The notes: a model not told the origin generated them from the sequence alone. A stretch of 64,000 nt of DNA from Gemmataceae bacterium (GCA_901538445.1 LR594585.1:2050045-2114044); one strand, 5' to 3'. Numbered from the stretch's first letter, positions 24,088-34,233 are shown. Translations and numbers: made by a program.

Positions 24088-24540
24088 TCACCGCTGGGTG
24101 CGGCGGATGGCGTTGATCGTCTCGTCGAGCTTGGAGAGGAACCGCGAGCGGTCCTTCGGCGTCATCGGGGCCGGGCCGCCGGTCGCGGTGCCGGCCTGGC
24201 GCAGGTCGTCGAGCAGGTCGCGCACCGCCAGCGCCTCTCCGACCGACGCGGCGTCGAACAGCCGCCCCTTTGGGTCGAGCGCGACGCCGCCGGTCGCCAC
24301 GACCCGGGCGGCGAGCGGCACGTCGGCGGTGATGGTGATGTCGCCGGGGCCGGCGACGCCCGCGATCCAGTCGTCGGCCGCCCCGAACCCGGGCCGCACG
24401 ACCAACTCCACGAGCGGGTCGTGCGGCACCCGCTGGTGCGCGTTCGCGACCACGACCACCTTCAGGGCGTACCGCGACGCGACGCGGTACACCTCGTCCT
24501 TGACCGGGCAGGCGTCGGCGTCGATGTAGATCACGAGCAT
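24088..24540 (-). CDS. YaiI/UPF0178 (DUF188) family protein
   Basis: 150 residues from MLVIYIDADACPVKDEVYRVA, the signature N-terminus of the UPF0178 family. The PIN-like conserved acids are D7 and D9 and later DITITADVPLAARVV and the end MTPKDRSRFLSKLDETINAIRR, all typical. The family resembles nucleases but has no established function. The longer open frame upstream covers a palindromic element and is not part of the gene. Confidence 0.92.
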   Translation of the reverse strand: MLVIYIDADACPVKDEVYRVASRYALKVVVVANAHQRVPHDPLVELVVRPGFGAADDWIAGVAGPGDITITADVPLAARVVATGGVALDPKGRLFDAASVGEALAVRDLLDDLRQAGTATGGPAPMTPKDRSRFLSKLDETINAIRRTQR

Positions 24541-24575
24541 GGGAGCCCCGGGGCGGTCAACGTCGGTGTCTTTCA

Positions 24576-24679
24576 GGGTGGGCGACTCACTCCGTGAGTC
24601 GCACCCCGGCGCAACGGCACCGGACCGGTGAGGCTCCATGCGCCTCGGGTGTCACTCACGGAGTGAGTGACCCACCCTG
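24576..24679. repeat. Inverted repeat with CACTCCGTGAGT core
   Basis: The left arm GGGTGGGCGACTCACTCCGT (from 24577) and the right arm CGGAGTGAGTGACCCACCC (to 24677) are complementary over ~28 bases; the loop is ~45 bases. Each arm also contains a small self-palindrome ACTCACGGAGTGAGT. It lies in the spacer upstream of the UPF0178 gene. Confidence 0.8.
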
Positions 24680-24692
24680 CCGAGGCCGGTGG

Positions 24693-25319
24693 TCAGCGGC
24701 GCGGCTTGCGGCGGCCGGCGGCCTTGCGGCGGAACCGGATGCCGTCGGTGCCGTGGTACGTCGCAAGGACCGCGCCGGGACCGGCGTACCACTCGAACAG
24801 GTCCGCGGTCACCGCCTCCTCGTCCGGCCACGGGTACGCGAACACCACGTCCATGTCGTCCGGGTCGAGCCCGAGGTCGTCGTAGGCGTGGTCGCCGTCG
24901 GTCGTGAACCACGAGTACGTGCCGGCCGAGCACACCCGCTTCTCGGCCCCGCGGGGCACGAAGCTCCCGCACACGAACTCGACGGGCAGTTCGAAGTCGT
25001 CGGCCAGCCGGCGGGCCTCGTCCACGAGGTCGGGCTCGATCTCGATCCCGCAGGCGTCGAAGTCGAGCATCGCGGCGAGGCACGCGACCACGCCGAGCCC
25101 GCTGCCCCACTCGCAGAACCGGCGGCCCCGGGCCTCGGTGCCGGCCGCGAGGTCGCGGAGGAACCGGTACGCCAGGGCGTAGTCGGACGCGACGAACCCG
25201 GGGACGCGGCAGTCCTCGTGGAACCGCTCGATCCGGCGGTCCGCTTCGGCGAGAAAGCGCGTGACGTCCTGCGGGACCGGGGCCGGGCTGTGGGGCGGTT
25301 GAAAGTCGAGCAGGGGCAT
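24693..25319 (-). CDS. Class I SAM-dependent methyltransferase-like protein
   Basis: 208 residues. The glycine-rich SAM-binding loop is seen in RFCEWGSGLGVVACLAAMLD (motif I, residues ~67-86) followed by the acidic end of strand 2 (CGIEIEPDLVDEARRLADDF) and a motif IV-like DMDVVFAYPWPDEEA. Basic C-terminus (RRKAAGRRKPRR). The substrate cannot be told. Soluble, no signal peptide. Stands alone between palindromic spacers. Confidence 0.72.
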   Translation of the reverse strand: MPLLDFQPPHSPAPVPQDVTRFLAEADRRIERFHEDCRVPGFVASDYALAYRFLRDLAAGTEARGRRFCEWGSGLGVVACLAAMLDFDACGIEIEPDLVDEARRLADDFELPVEFVCGSFVPRGAEKRVCSAGTYSWFTTDGDHAYDDLGLDPDDMDVVFAYPWPDEEAVTADLFEWYAGPGAVLATYHGTDGIRFRRKAAGRRKPRR

Positions 25320-25415
25320 CGGGTTCTGAGCGGGGGGTCGGGCGGGGCGACGTGGGTGGGGTCCGGCGATCCGGGCGAATCGGGGGATTCGGCCGGTGCG
25401 GGGAGCGTTCTTCCG

Positions 25416-25421
25416 TATGAT
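25416..25421 (+). promoter_or_regulatory. Candidate -10 element (TATGAT)
   Basis: TATGAT, 5 of 6 to consensus, 47 bases before the GTG of the 65-aa gene; no good -35. Read on the other strand the overlapping TATCAT could serve the methyltransferase-like gene, so a divergent promoter is possible. Confidence 0.3.
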
Positions 25422-25468
25422 ACACCGCCAGGACTCCGTTCGCCCCCTTTAATTACAGTGGGTTCCGC

Positions 25469-25666
25469 GTGGCCGCATCCAAAGACTCCCAAGCCCTGCC
25501 CGTCGAGCAGCGCCAGACCATCTTCCGCACCCTGGTCGAGATCCAGGACACGGGGATGGGGGTGGCCGCGGCCCGCACCGAGATCGCGAAGCGGTTCGCC
25601 GTGACCGACGCGCAGATCAAGGCGATCGAGCGGGAGGGGCTGGAGGAGCAGTGGCCGCCCCTGTGA
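25469..25666 (+). CDS. Small protein, 65 aa, possible HTH
   Basis: GTG start. Sequence: RQTIFRTLVEIQDTGMGVAA, ARTEIAKRFAVTDAQIKAIE, ending GLEEQWPPL. The second half has the spacing of a helix-turn-helix (AKRFAVTDAQIKAIERE), like sigma-factor or Trp-repressor-type small DNA-binding proteins. Function is not established. It lies ~195 bases upstream of the desaturase on the same strand. Confidence 0.6.
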   Translation: MAASKDSQALPVEQRQTIFRTLVEIQDTGMGVAAARTEIAKRFAVTDAQIKAIEREGLEEQWPPL

Positions 25667-25860
25667 CCCGTTGCCCCGCCGCGCGGCCCGCACCGCCCAC
25701 CCATTTCGCCCCGCCTCTCGTGCGGACACTCGGACGCCCGTTGGTCGCCCGATTTTTTTCCCGACCGGCGAGATTTTCCCCTCGACGGTCCCCGTTGCCA
25801 TCGCCACACTGTACCCCCAACTGGCTCACCACCGGCCTCCCAATTCACTCGGGTAATACT

Positions 25861-26895
25861 TTGTCCAGCACCGCTACACCCCCGAACCCCACGGCGCCCG
25901 CGGCCCCCCAGAGCCCCCCTGAGACCGAGCCGGCGTCGATCCTCCGAGACAACAAGATCCGCCTCGGGATGCACCTCCAGACGATCGGGGGCATCACGGT
26001 CCCGATGATCGGGGTCGTGGCGGCCGGGTACCTGACGTGGGGGTACGGGTTCGGGTGGCTCGACCTCGGCCTGCTCGTGGTGATGTACCTGGTGTCGATG
26101 CTCGGCGTGACGGTGGGGTTCCACCGGCTGCTCACCCACCGCGGGTTCGAGACGACGAACACGCTGCGGTTCATGTGGGCCGTGTTCGGGTCGATGTCGG
26201 TCGAGGCCCCGGTGCTCCAGTGGGTCGCGATGCACCGCCGGCACCACCAGTACAGCGACGCCCCGGACGACCCCCACTCCCCGCACCACAGCGGCCCCGG
26301 CCTCGTCGGCTGGCTCAAGGGGTTCTTCCGGGCCCACGTCGGGTGGGCGTTCGAGCCGGACCCCGAGAACCTGCACCGGTACATCCCGGACCTGCTCAAG
26401 AGCCCGTCGATGCGGTTCGCCAACAAGATGTTCGCCGTGTGGGTGGCGCTCGGGCTGCTCATCCCGGCGGTGGTCGGCGGCCTCGTGACCATGAGCTGGT
26501 TCGGGGCCCTGACCGGGTTCATCTGGGGCGGGCTGGTCCGCGTGTTCCTCGGGCACCACGCGACGTGGAGCGTGAACTCGATCTGCCACATCTGGGGCAA
26601 GCGGCCCTACGAGAGCAACGACCTGAGCACGAACAACGCGCTCGTCGGCGTCGTCGCGCTGGGCGAGGGGTGGCACAACAACCACCACGCGTTCCCGACC
26701 TCGGCCCGGCACGGGCTCGAGTGGTGGCAGTTCGACCTGAGCTGGATCGTGATCCGCGGGATGCAGGCCGTCGGCCTCGCGTGGAAGGTGAAGCTCCCGT
26801 CGGCCACCGACCTGGCCAACCGCCGCCGCGACCCGAACACCCGGCCCCCGCTGCCCACGACGAGCGACGCCCCGATCCCGGACGCCTCGAACTGA
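25861..26895 (+). CDS. Acyl-CoA/acyl-lipid delta-9-type fatty acid desaturase
   Basis: Membrane di-iron enzyme that introduces a cis double bond in fatty acyl chains. ~344 residues with the three histidine boxes: HRLLTH, HRRHH (in MHRRHHQYSD) and HNNHH (in EGWHNNHHAFP). Four or so transmembrane helices are visible, e.g. VPMIGVVAAGYLTWGYGF and LGLLIPAVVGGLVTMSWF. No ATG precedes the conserved part in a good position; a TTG at 25861 is proposed, since the region before it is low-complexity. The start is uncertain; the function call is firm. Electron donor (ferredoxin or cytochrome b5) is not encoded nearby. Confidence 0.9.
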   Translation: MSSTATPPNPTAPAAPQSPPETEPASILRDNKIRLGMHLQTIGGITVPMIGVVAAGYLTWGYGFGWLDLGLLVVMYLVSMLGVTVGFHRLLTHRGFETTNTLRFMWAVFGSMSVEAPVLQWVAMHRRHHQYSDAPDDPHSPHHSGPGLVGWLKGFFRAHVGWAFEPDPENLHRYIPDLLKSPSMRFANKMFAVWVALGLLIPAVVGGLVTMSWFGALTGFIWGGLVRVFLGHHATWSVNSICHIWGKRPYESNDLSTNNALVGVVALGEGWHNNHHAFPTSARHGLEWWQFDLSWIVIRGMQAVGLAWKVKLPSATDLANRRRDPNTRPPLPTTSDAPIPDASN

Positions 26896-27052
26896 GTACG
26901 GGTTCACTTCTGCGAGCGGCGCGGGCCCACCCCGCGCCGCTCGCGGCGCTTACCCCCTCCGACTCGCGCCAAATTGCGTCGCCGCCGGGGTGGCCCGCTG
27001 CCTACACTACAAGTAAACGCCCCATCCGCTCGAACCGGGACCGCACCCGCTC

Positions 27053-27841
27053 ATGGCTGCCACCCACACCGGCCCGCGCCACCCCAAGGGGCCGCCCACG
27101 ACCGCCGCCGCCCAGCAGGCCGCACCGTTCCTCGCGGCCCTCCTCGACTCGACCGTCGGCGCGAAGGTGCTCGTCGCGCTCACCGGCCTCGGGCTCGTCG
27201 GGTTCGTCGTGTTCCACATGATCGGCAACCTGAAGGTGTTCCAGGGGCCGGACGCGATCAACGCCTACGCCTACTTCCTCAAGCACAGCCTCGGCTCGCT
27301 GATCTGGATCGCCCGCGGCAGCCTCCTCGCGATCTTCGTCCTGCACCTCGCCCTCGCGGTCCGGCTCCAGGCCCGGTCGCGGGCGGCCCGGCCGGTGCCG
27401 TACCAGTTCCCGGGCAGCGTCCAGGCGACCGCCGCGAGCCGCACCATGCTGTGGAGCGGGGCCGTCGTCGGGCTGTTCGTCCTGTTCCACCTCGCCCACT
27501 TCACGTTCTGCTGGGTGGTGCAGGTGGAAGTGGCCCCGGGGCAGTTCAAGAGCTACCTGGAACTGACCGACGCCCAGGGCCGGCACGACGTGTACAGCAT
27601 GGTCGTCGCCGGGTTCACCACCCCGTGGCTCGTGGCCCTCTACACCGTCGCGCAGGTGGTGCTGTTCGTCCACCTGCTGCACGGCGTCCAGAGCTCGTTC
27701 CAGACGCTCGGGCTGAAGAACCGGCGGTTCGCCCCGGTGATCCGGGCGCTCGGGTTCCTGGCGGCGTTCACGGTCCTCGCCGGCAACCTCGCGATCGTGT
27801 TCGGGGTGATGCTCGGCTGGGCACCGCCGGTTTACAAGTAA
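27053..27841 (+). CDS. sdhC: Succinate dehydrogenase cytochrome b subunit
   Basis: Membrane anchor that binds heme b and quinone for complex II. 262 residues with five hydrophobic helices and candidate heme-ligand histidines in VVFHMIGNLKVFQG, AIFVLHLALAVRLQ, LFHLAHFTFCWVV and FVHLLHGVQSSFQTLGL, characteristic of the single-polypeptide di-heme B-type anchor. The stop codon is directly followed by a palindromic element, then sdhA after 149 bases. Confidence 0.92.
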   Translation: MAATHTGPRHPKGPPTTAAAQQAAPFLAALLDSTVGAKVLVALTGLGLVGFVVFHMIGNLKVFQGPDAINAYAYFLKHSLGSLIWIARGSLLAIFVLHLALAVRLQARSRAARPVPYQFPGSVQATAASRTMLWSGAVVGLFVLFHLAHFTFCWVVQVEVAPGQFKSYLELTDAQGRHDVYSMVVAGFTTPWLVALYTVAQVVLFVHLLHGVQSSFQTLGLKNRRFAPVIRALGFLAAFTVLAGNLAIVFGVMLGWAPPVYK

Positions 27842-27966
27842 ACACAGAAGACGGTTAACCACAGAGTCACCGAGGACACAGAGAAGACCGAGCACCGAGA
27901 CGGTACAGTGTCTCGAACGCCACTCTTCTCTCGGCCTTTGGTCTTCCCTCTGTGACTCTGTGGTTC
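27841..27966. repeat. Inverted repeat, ACCACAGAG/CACAGAG family
   Basis: Starts at the sdhC stop codon. The left arm (27856-27892) has ACCACAGAGTCACCGAGGAC then ACAGAGAAGACCGAG; the right arm (27929-27965) is CTCGGCCTTTGGTCTTCCCT then CTGTGACTCTGTGGT. Loop ~35 bases. Related arms are at 40064 and 47306. Confidence 0.85.
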
Positions 27967-27990
27967 AGCATCTTTGCGTTGGAGACCGCG

Positions 27991-29907
<1,917 letters not shown>

Positions 29908-29998
29908 GCCCGCACCTCGCCGGCTCGTTGATGTGTGTCGCGACGAGCCGGGTTCATTTCGCACGAACCGAATTCACGCTCGGTAGAGGAGCACCGGA

Positions 29999-30451
29999 GT
30001 GGTTCCGCTGGTGCGCGACGGCTCGTTCTTCCGCTCTGTCGGGCCGGTACTCTGCCCCCTCCTCGGGGCTGAGGTGCCGGTCACGGTGGACACCGACGGG
30101 GCGGAGGTGCAATCCGACCAACTGCGGGCACTCGCCGGGTTCTTGGCCATCCCTGGCAGCGAGCGAGACAGCCTTACCGGGCGATTGTTCGACGACTACC
30201 GCGCGGTCCGCGACGCGATCGGTGAGGGGCCGGAGATCGACGGGCCGGAGCGGGTGTGGGAGTTCGTCCGATGGACGACGATCCTCATCCCGCAGCAAGG
30301 GCCGACCGGGAGCCGGTTCGTGTTCGTCCAGGGCGATCCTGCGTGGGAGGAAGAGCACGGCGTGGAGTTGCTGTTCAGGGACGAGCGATTACTCCGACTG
30401 GACCGCGCTTCGGGGGCGTTCCTGAGTACGTGCTTCTGGTCGTGGACATGA
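29999..30451 (+). CDS. Uncharacterised protein, 150 aa (DUF6985-like appearance)
   Basis: GTG start with GAGGAG 7 bases upstream. No secure family. The end, DPAWEEEHGVELLFRDERLLRLDRASGAF, resembles short soluble proteins of the DUF6985 type often seen next to polymorphic immunity genes, but this is an impression. No signal peptide or membrane segment. It occupies the place where sdhB would be expected. Confidence 0.6.
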   Translation: MVPLVRDGSFFRSVGPVLCPLLGAEVPVTVDTDGAEVQSDQLRALAGFLAIPGSERDSLTGRLFDDYRAVRDAIGEGPEIDGPERVWEFVRWTTILIPQQGPTGSRFVFVQGDPAWEEEHGVELLFRDERLLRLDRASGAFLSTCFWSWT

Positions 30452-30476
30452 ACGGAACGGAACGGAGCGGCTCGCA

Positions 30477-31121
30477 TCAGTCCATCAGGAACGGGTTGGT
30501 CTTCTTCTCGTGGCCGACGGTGGTGACCGGGCCGTGACCGGGGTACACCACGGTGTCGGGCGGTAGCGGCCACAGCACCCGCTCGATGCCGGCCCGCAGC
30601 AGCGGGAAGCTCCCGCCCGGGAAGTCGGTGCGGCCCACGCTCCCGCGGAACAGCACGTCGCCGCCCAGCACGACGAGCGGCTTCATCTCGCGAATCAGGT
30701 AAACGACGTGCCCCGGCGAGTGACCGGGAATGTCGAACACCTCCAACTCGATCCCCGCGGCGGTGACCTTGTCGCCCTCGTTCAGCAGGTGGTCGGCCGG
30801 CGGGCTGGTAACGCTGAACCCGAACGCGGCGCTCATGTTCACGACGGGGTCGGTAAGGAACGCGGCGTCGCGCGTGCCGATGTAGATCGGTGCCTCGGGG
30901 AACGCCCGCTTCAGGTCGGTGTTGCCGGCGATGTGGTCAACGTGCCCGTGGGTGCAGACGATCGCGGCGAGAGTCAGGCCGCGGTCGGCAAGCGCCTCGC
31001 GGATCAGGTCCGGCTCGAACCCGGGGTCGATGACGAACGCCTCGGTGCCGCCCTCGCGCCACACGAGGTACGAGTTCTCGGCGAACGGGGCGGACTCGAT
31101 GGTGAGAATCTGAATGGCCAT
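30477..31121 (-). CDS. MBL-fold metallo-hydrolase (glyoxalase II-like)
   Basis: 214 residues. The dinuclear metal site motif is intact: CTHGHVDHIAG (H58, H60, D62, H63), then GHSPGHVVYL and LGGDVLFRGSVGRTDFPGG, and a C-terminal YPGHGPVTTVGHEK. The pattern FRGSVGRTDFPGG is typical of the YcbL/glyoxalase II-like branch that hydrolyses thioesters. Cytoplasmic. Convergent with the preceding gene (25 bases apart). Confidence 0.93.
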   Translation of the reverse strand: MAIQILTIESAPFAENSYLVWREGGTEAFVIDPGFEPDLIREALADRGLTLAAIVCTHGHVDHIAGNTDLKRAFPEAPIYIGTRDAAFLTDPVVNMSAAFGFSVTSPPADHLLNEGDKVTAAGIELEVFDIPGHSPGHVVYLIREMKPLVVLGGDVLFRGSVGRTDFPGGSFPLLRAGIERVLWPLPPDTVVYPGHGPVTTVGHEKKTNPFLMD

Positions 31122-31151
31122 GCGGCCAGTGTACGAACCGCGGGGCCGAGG

Positions 31152-31310
31152 TGTATCTGTCGAGCCACGGGGCTTGCCCCGTGGAGGTGGTTGTCAATCT
31201 GAGCGAACCCTGAGCGCCAGCGAGGGGGTGAACGTCACCCCCTCGCTGGCGCTCAGGGTTCGCCCGGCCAGCGGCCCAGAGCCACGCGGCTTGCCCCCGT
31301 GGTGCTGAGA
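31152..31310. repeat. Nested palindromes: CCACGGGGCTTGCCCC and GAACCCTGAGCGCC families
   Basis: The core 31202-31262 is a perfect ~27-base stem (GCGAACCCTGAGCGCCAGCG pairs with its complement, then GAGGGGGTG) with a 6-base loop AACGT. On both sides are copies of GAGCCACGGGGCTTGCCCCG and GAGCCACGCGGCTTGCCCCC, themselves partly palindromic. The core recurs at 32086-32160 and the flank at 41676-41748. Occupies the whole spacer after the DUF-type exported gene. Confidence 0.85.
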
Positions 31311-31323
31311 CCCCGTGATGCGG

Positions 31324-31887
31324 TCACGGCTTCTTGATCTCGACGAGTTCCATCTTGGTCGTGCTGGCGACGGTGCCGGTGGTGGTCGCCTCCATCTTGA
31401 CCATCATCCCGGGCACGTCCGCGGCGGTCCACATCTTCGACTCGGTGGCCACCCCGCCGGCCTCGGACTTGTACTTGTACCACTTCGCCTTCACCTCGGT
31501 GCCCGAGATCTTGAGCGTCTCGGTCCCCTCCTCGACGGTGCCCGGCGGCTTGCCCCCGGTGAAGTCCTCCTTCTTCAGACCCTTGGGCACCGCCACCGTC
31601 TTCGCCACGTCGCGCTTCATCGCCGGCTGCTTGAACTCCATCCCGTTCACCTTGAGGGCCGTCACCGTCTCGAGCACGAGCTTGTCGGCCCCGACCTCGA
31701 CGAGGGTGGTGACCATCGTCGTCTCGGACGTCGTGCCGGCCGCCGACGAGGTCACCTTGAGGGTCGCCGCCGTCCCCTTGGGGAACTTCGACCAGCTCGC
31801 GAACTCGGGGTTCTCGACCGTGTCCTGGGCCGCCGCCGCGCCGGCCCACAGCACCACCACCGCAACCGCGAACGCCTGATTCCGCAT
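31324..31887 (-). CDS. Exported hypothetical protein, 187 aa
   Basis: Signal peptide MRNQAFAVAVVVLWAGAAAAQ with probable cleavage after AAA. The mature part is Thr/Val/Lys-rich, predicted beta-rich, and repeats a T-x-V-x pattern (ATLKVTSSAAGTTSETTMVT, GTETLKISGTEVKAKWYKYK), with no cysteine. A GGAGCAGG sequence precedes the start. Probably periplasmic or surface; family not recognised. Confidence 0.75.
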   Translation of the reverse strand: MRNQAFAVAVVVLWAGAAAAQDTVENPEFASWSKFPKGTAATLKVTSSAAGTTSETTMVTTLVEVGADKLVLETVTALKVNGMEFKQPAMKRDVAKTVAVPKGLKKEDFTGGKPPGTVEEGTETLKISGTEVKAKWYKYKSEAGGVATESKMWTAADVPGMMVKMEATTTGTVASTTKMELVEIKKP

Positions 31888-31989
31888 GGCAACCTGCTCC
31901 TACCTGGGTGAACGGAAACCGATCCGACCTCCCGCACGCGGGCCGGCCGGCCCGTGTGACCGGGCGGGGGGGATTTTAGGCCGCGACTT

Positions 31990-32400
31990 TGCAGTGGGCA
32001 GTGAGCAGTGGGCAGTGGGCAGAAATCCAGACAACCGGGGAAGACCGCAGGGGTACGCAGAGATTGAATCTGGGTCAGGGGCACCCCCTCGCTGGCGCTC
32101 AGGGTTCGCCAAGACGCTGTGCAACTTCGTGGCGAACCCTGAGCGCCAGCGAGGGGGTGGCTTCACAACCCAAACCACCGACTGTGAAACACTGCGTCGC
32201 CCTGGGGAAGACCGTCGGGCACGCACGCGGGCACGGATCAGAACCGGAGAGCGCGACCGCTCCCTGGTCTTCCCGTTTTCCCTCCGTGCCCGTGCCCCAG
32301 CCCGTGCCCGTGCCCGACGGTCTTACTGTCCTCTGTCCTCTGTCCTCTGCCGTCGCCGGCAACGCCGACAGCGCTGGCAGAAACTCCCCTTCCCAAGTTC
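31990..32400. repeat. Composite repeat region (three nested elements)
   Basis: No gene was seen in 31888-32460. Contents: a single CAGTGG heptad array (31991-32020, GCAGTGGGCAGTGAGCAGTG); an inverted repeat 32086-32160 with the CCTCGCTGGCGCTCAGGG arm family; an inverted repeat from 32209 to 32320 with arms AAGACCGTCGGGCACGC and GCCCGTGCCCGTGCCCGAC; and a run TGTCCTC TGTCCTC TGTCCTC (32334-32356). It looks like a site where several elements have been inserted in or beside each other. Confidence 0.75.
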
Positions 32401-32460
32401 CGCGGCCCACGCTATTCCCCCGCCCGAGAACGGTCTCACCCGGCCATTGGGAGTGTCGTC

Positions 32461-33270
32461 ATGGGCGTGCGGAACGTGATGGTGGGTCTGGCGAGTGCGG
32501 CCGGCGGTGCCGCGGTGGTGGGGCTGGCGCTGGCGCAGAACCCCAAGCCGGCGGCGACCGGGCCGGTGAAGCCCGCGTCGGCGGTCGCGCCCGCGGTCGC
32601 CACCGAGCCCGCGAAGGCCCCGGACCTGAGCACGATGGTCACCGAGGCCCGCACGGCGCTCGGCAAGCTCCGCGACTACTCCGGCACGTTCACCCGCCAG
32701 GAGCGGATCAAGGGCGCGCTGTCGGCCGAGCAGGTCGGCGAGATGAAGGTCCGCACCAGCCCGGCGGGGGTGTACGTCAACTTCGTGCGGCCCGACGCGA
32801 GCGCCGGCATGGAGGTGTCTTACTCCGCGAAGAAGACCAAGGTCGCGTACCGCCCGGCGGGGGTCGCCGGCCGCCGCGGGTTCCAGAAGATCGACGCCGA
32901 CGACGCGAAGTTCCTCGCCGACAACCGGCACCCGGTCCCCGACTGGGGCATGGGGCCGATGCTCGAACTCGTCGCCGCGGCCGCGGCCCGCGAGAAGACG
33001 CTCAACAACCCGGTCGAGGTGTACACGTCGGAGTACCAGTTCGCGGCCCGGAACGTGACCCGGTACGAGATCCTGATGCGCCGCCCGCACGCGTTCCGGT
33101 ACGCCGCGAAGGTGGTCGTGTTCGTGGACAAGGAGACGAAGCTCCCCGTGCGGTTCGAGGCCTACGACGACCCCAAGGCCGGCTCGACCACCGGCGAACT
33201 GCTGGAGGCGTACAGCTTCACCGATCTGAAGTTTAACACCGGCGTCGGCGAGAACTCGTTCGAGTACTGA
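32461..33270 (+). CDS. DUF1571 family exported protein
   Basis: 269 residues. N-terminal hydrophobic signal (NVMVGLASAAGGAAVVGLALA) then Ala/Pro-rich linker. The body matches DUF1571: LRDYSGTFTRQERIKGALSAEQVGEMKVRTSPAGVY, LELVAAAAAREKTLNNPVEVY, RYEILMRRPHAFRYAAKVVVFVDKETKLPVRFEAY and an ending LLEAYSFTDLKFNTGVGENSFEY. The family resembles LolA/LppX-like lipid carriers in having VFVDKETKLPVR; function not proven. A perfect hairpin terminator follows. Confidence 0.85.
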   Translation: MGVRNVMVGLASAAGGAAVVGLALAQNPKPAATGPVKPASAVAPAVATEPAKAPDLSTMVTEARTALGKLRDYSGTFTRQERIKGALSAEQVGEMKVRTSPAGVYVNFVRPDASAGMEVSYSAKKTKVAYRPAGVAGRRGFQKIDADDAKFLADNRHPVPDWGMGPMLELVAAAAAREKTLNNPVEVYTSEYQFAARNVTRYEILMRRPHAFRYAAKVVVFVDKETKLPVRFEAYDDPKAGSTTGELLEAYSFTDLKFNTGVGENSFEY

Positions 33271-33290
33271 GCCGCGCCGGTCGGCAACGC

Positions 33291-33338
33291 GAAACGCACC
33301 GCGCCCCGGGGAGCGAACCCCGGGGCGCGGTGCGTTTC
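33291..33338. terminator. Perfect 21-bp hairpin, bidirectional terminator candidate
   Basis: GAAACGCACCGCGCCCCGGG (33291-33310, plus one more G) pairs exactly with 33318-33338 around a 6-base loop AGCGAA. It lies 20 bases after the DUF1571 stop and 12 bases from the stop of the convergent small gene. The stem ends in TTTC/GAAA in either direction, which could serve both genes. Confidence 0.75.
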
Positions 33339-33350
33339 ACGGTGCGGGGC

Positions 33351-33560
33351 TCACCACACCCGGATCGGTCCGGAATCGGCCCGCTTCGGGAGCCGGCCGA
33401 ACGACCGCCGCTTCGCAGCCGACCGGGCCTCCCGGAGCAACTCCACGAACGCCGCACGCGGCCGCTCCGGTTCTTCGCTGACGTCCGCGACGTTCGGGCA
33501 GCCGTCGTCGGCAAGGCGGGCGAGTTCGTCCATGCTCGGGCGCTTGAGTGTAACGGTCAT
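33351..33560 (-). CDS. Small basic protein, 69 aa
   Basis: MTVTLKRPSMDELARLADDG, then CPNVADVSEEPERPRAAFVE and LLREARSAAKRRSFGRLPKR. CGGAG lies 8 bases upstream of the ATG. It resembles small proteins or antitoxin-like adaptors, but no family is recognised. It lies 146 bases from the divergently transcribed antitoxin-like gene. Confidence 0.5.
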   Translation of the reverse strand: MTVTLKRPSMDELARLADDGCPNVADVSEEPERPRAAFVELLREARSAAKRRSFGRLPKRADSGPIRVW

Positions 33561-33706
33561 CGGGTGGCTCCGGGTGAGGGCGGGGCGTCGCCGGTCATGG
33601 CGGAACGTAAAGCAAAGGGCGTGCCGCACGACGAGGGCGGTACGACTCCTTGCGATCGGGCGCGTTGATCTGCGATAATCAGCTGCGACACACGGCTGGG
33701 GCGCAC

Positions 33707-33937
33707 ATGACACCGACACTCGAATCTCTCGGCATTGACAAGCTCAGCGTCGCGGACCGGATCGCGCTGGCGCAGGCGATCTGGGACAGCGTGGCCGCCG
33801 AGACCGAACTGCCCGTCCTGACCGACGCGCAGAAGCACGAGATCGACCGCCGGCTGGCCGCCCACACGGCGAACCCCTCCGCCGCCGTGCCGTGGGAACA
33901 AGTTGAGGCCGCCGCTCTGGCCCGGATCTCCCGATGA
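33707..33937 (+). CDS. Putative addiction module antitoxin component (PF09720/TIGR02574-like)
   Basis: 76 residues: MTPTLESLGIDKLSVADRIA, LAQAIWDSVAAETELPVLTD and AQKHEIDRRLAAHTANPSAA then VPWEQVEAA. The pattern L-S-x-x-E/D-R-x-x-L-x-x-x-I-W-D-S and ...L-T-x-x-q-x-x-E-I-D-R-R-L-A-x-h...P...W-E-x-v is diagnostic of the putative addiction module component family. Its stop overlaps the start of the toxin gene (ATGA), so the two are translationally coupled. Confidence 0.9.
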   Translation: MTPTLESLGIDKLSVADRIALAQAIWDSVAAETELPVLTDAQKHEIDRRLAAHTANPSAAVPWEQVEAAALARISR

Positions 33938-34233
33938 GCCTGCCCGTCCGCCTCCTCCCTGAAGCCCAGGAAGAGTTCGACCGGGCCACCGACTGGTACG
34001 CCGGGTACGGGGCCGAACTGGCGCGTGACTTCGTTGCCCGCGTCGGGGCCGTGGTCCGCAGGATCGCCGCCAGTCCCAGGATCCACGCAGTCGTGTACCG
34101 CGGCGTGCGGAAGTCCGTGGTCTCGCGGTTCCCGTTCGTCGTGCTCTACCGGGAAGAGGCAAATGAGGTGCTCGTCGTCAGCGTATTTCACACCTCGCGC
34201 GACCCGTCGGAATGGCAATCACGTTTGAACTGA
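33934..34233 (+). CDS. RelE/ParE-type toxin
   Basis: 99 residues: LPVRLLPEAQEEFDRATDWYAGYGAELARDFVARVGAVVRRIAASP, then VYRGVRKSVVSRFPFVVLYREEANEVLVVSVFHTSRDP and WQSRL. This is the typical ParE/RelE fold sequence (ALTEAA-like beginning, RR..FPF.V.Y, V.AV.H..R.P..W). Predicted to inhibit gyrase or cleave ribosomal mRNA when unbound. Together with the preceding gene it forms a complete type II toxin-antitoxin pair. Confidence 0.92.
   Translation: MSLPVRLLPEAQEEFDRATDWYAGYGAELARDFVARVGAVVRRIAASPRIHAVVYRGVRKSVVSRFPFVVLYREEANEVLVVSVFHTSRDPSEWQSRLN

Noticed and set aside
33291..33338. Membership of the dispersed repeat families
   Set aside because: The hairpin is unique in the window and has a normal terminator position and loop size, so it is listed as a terminator.
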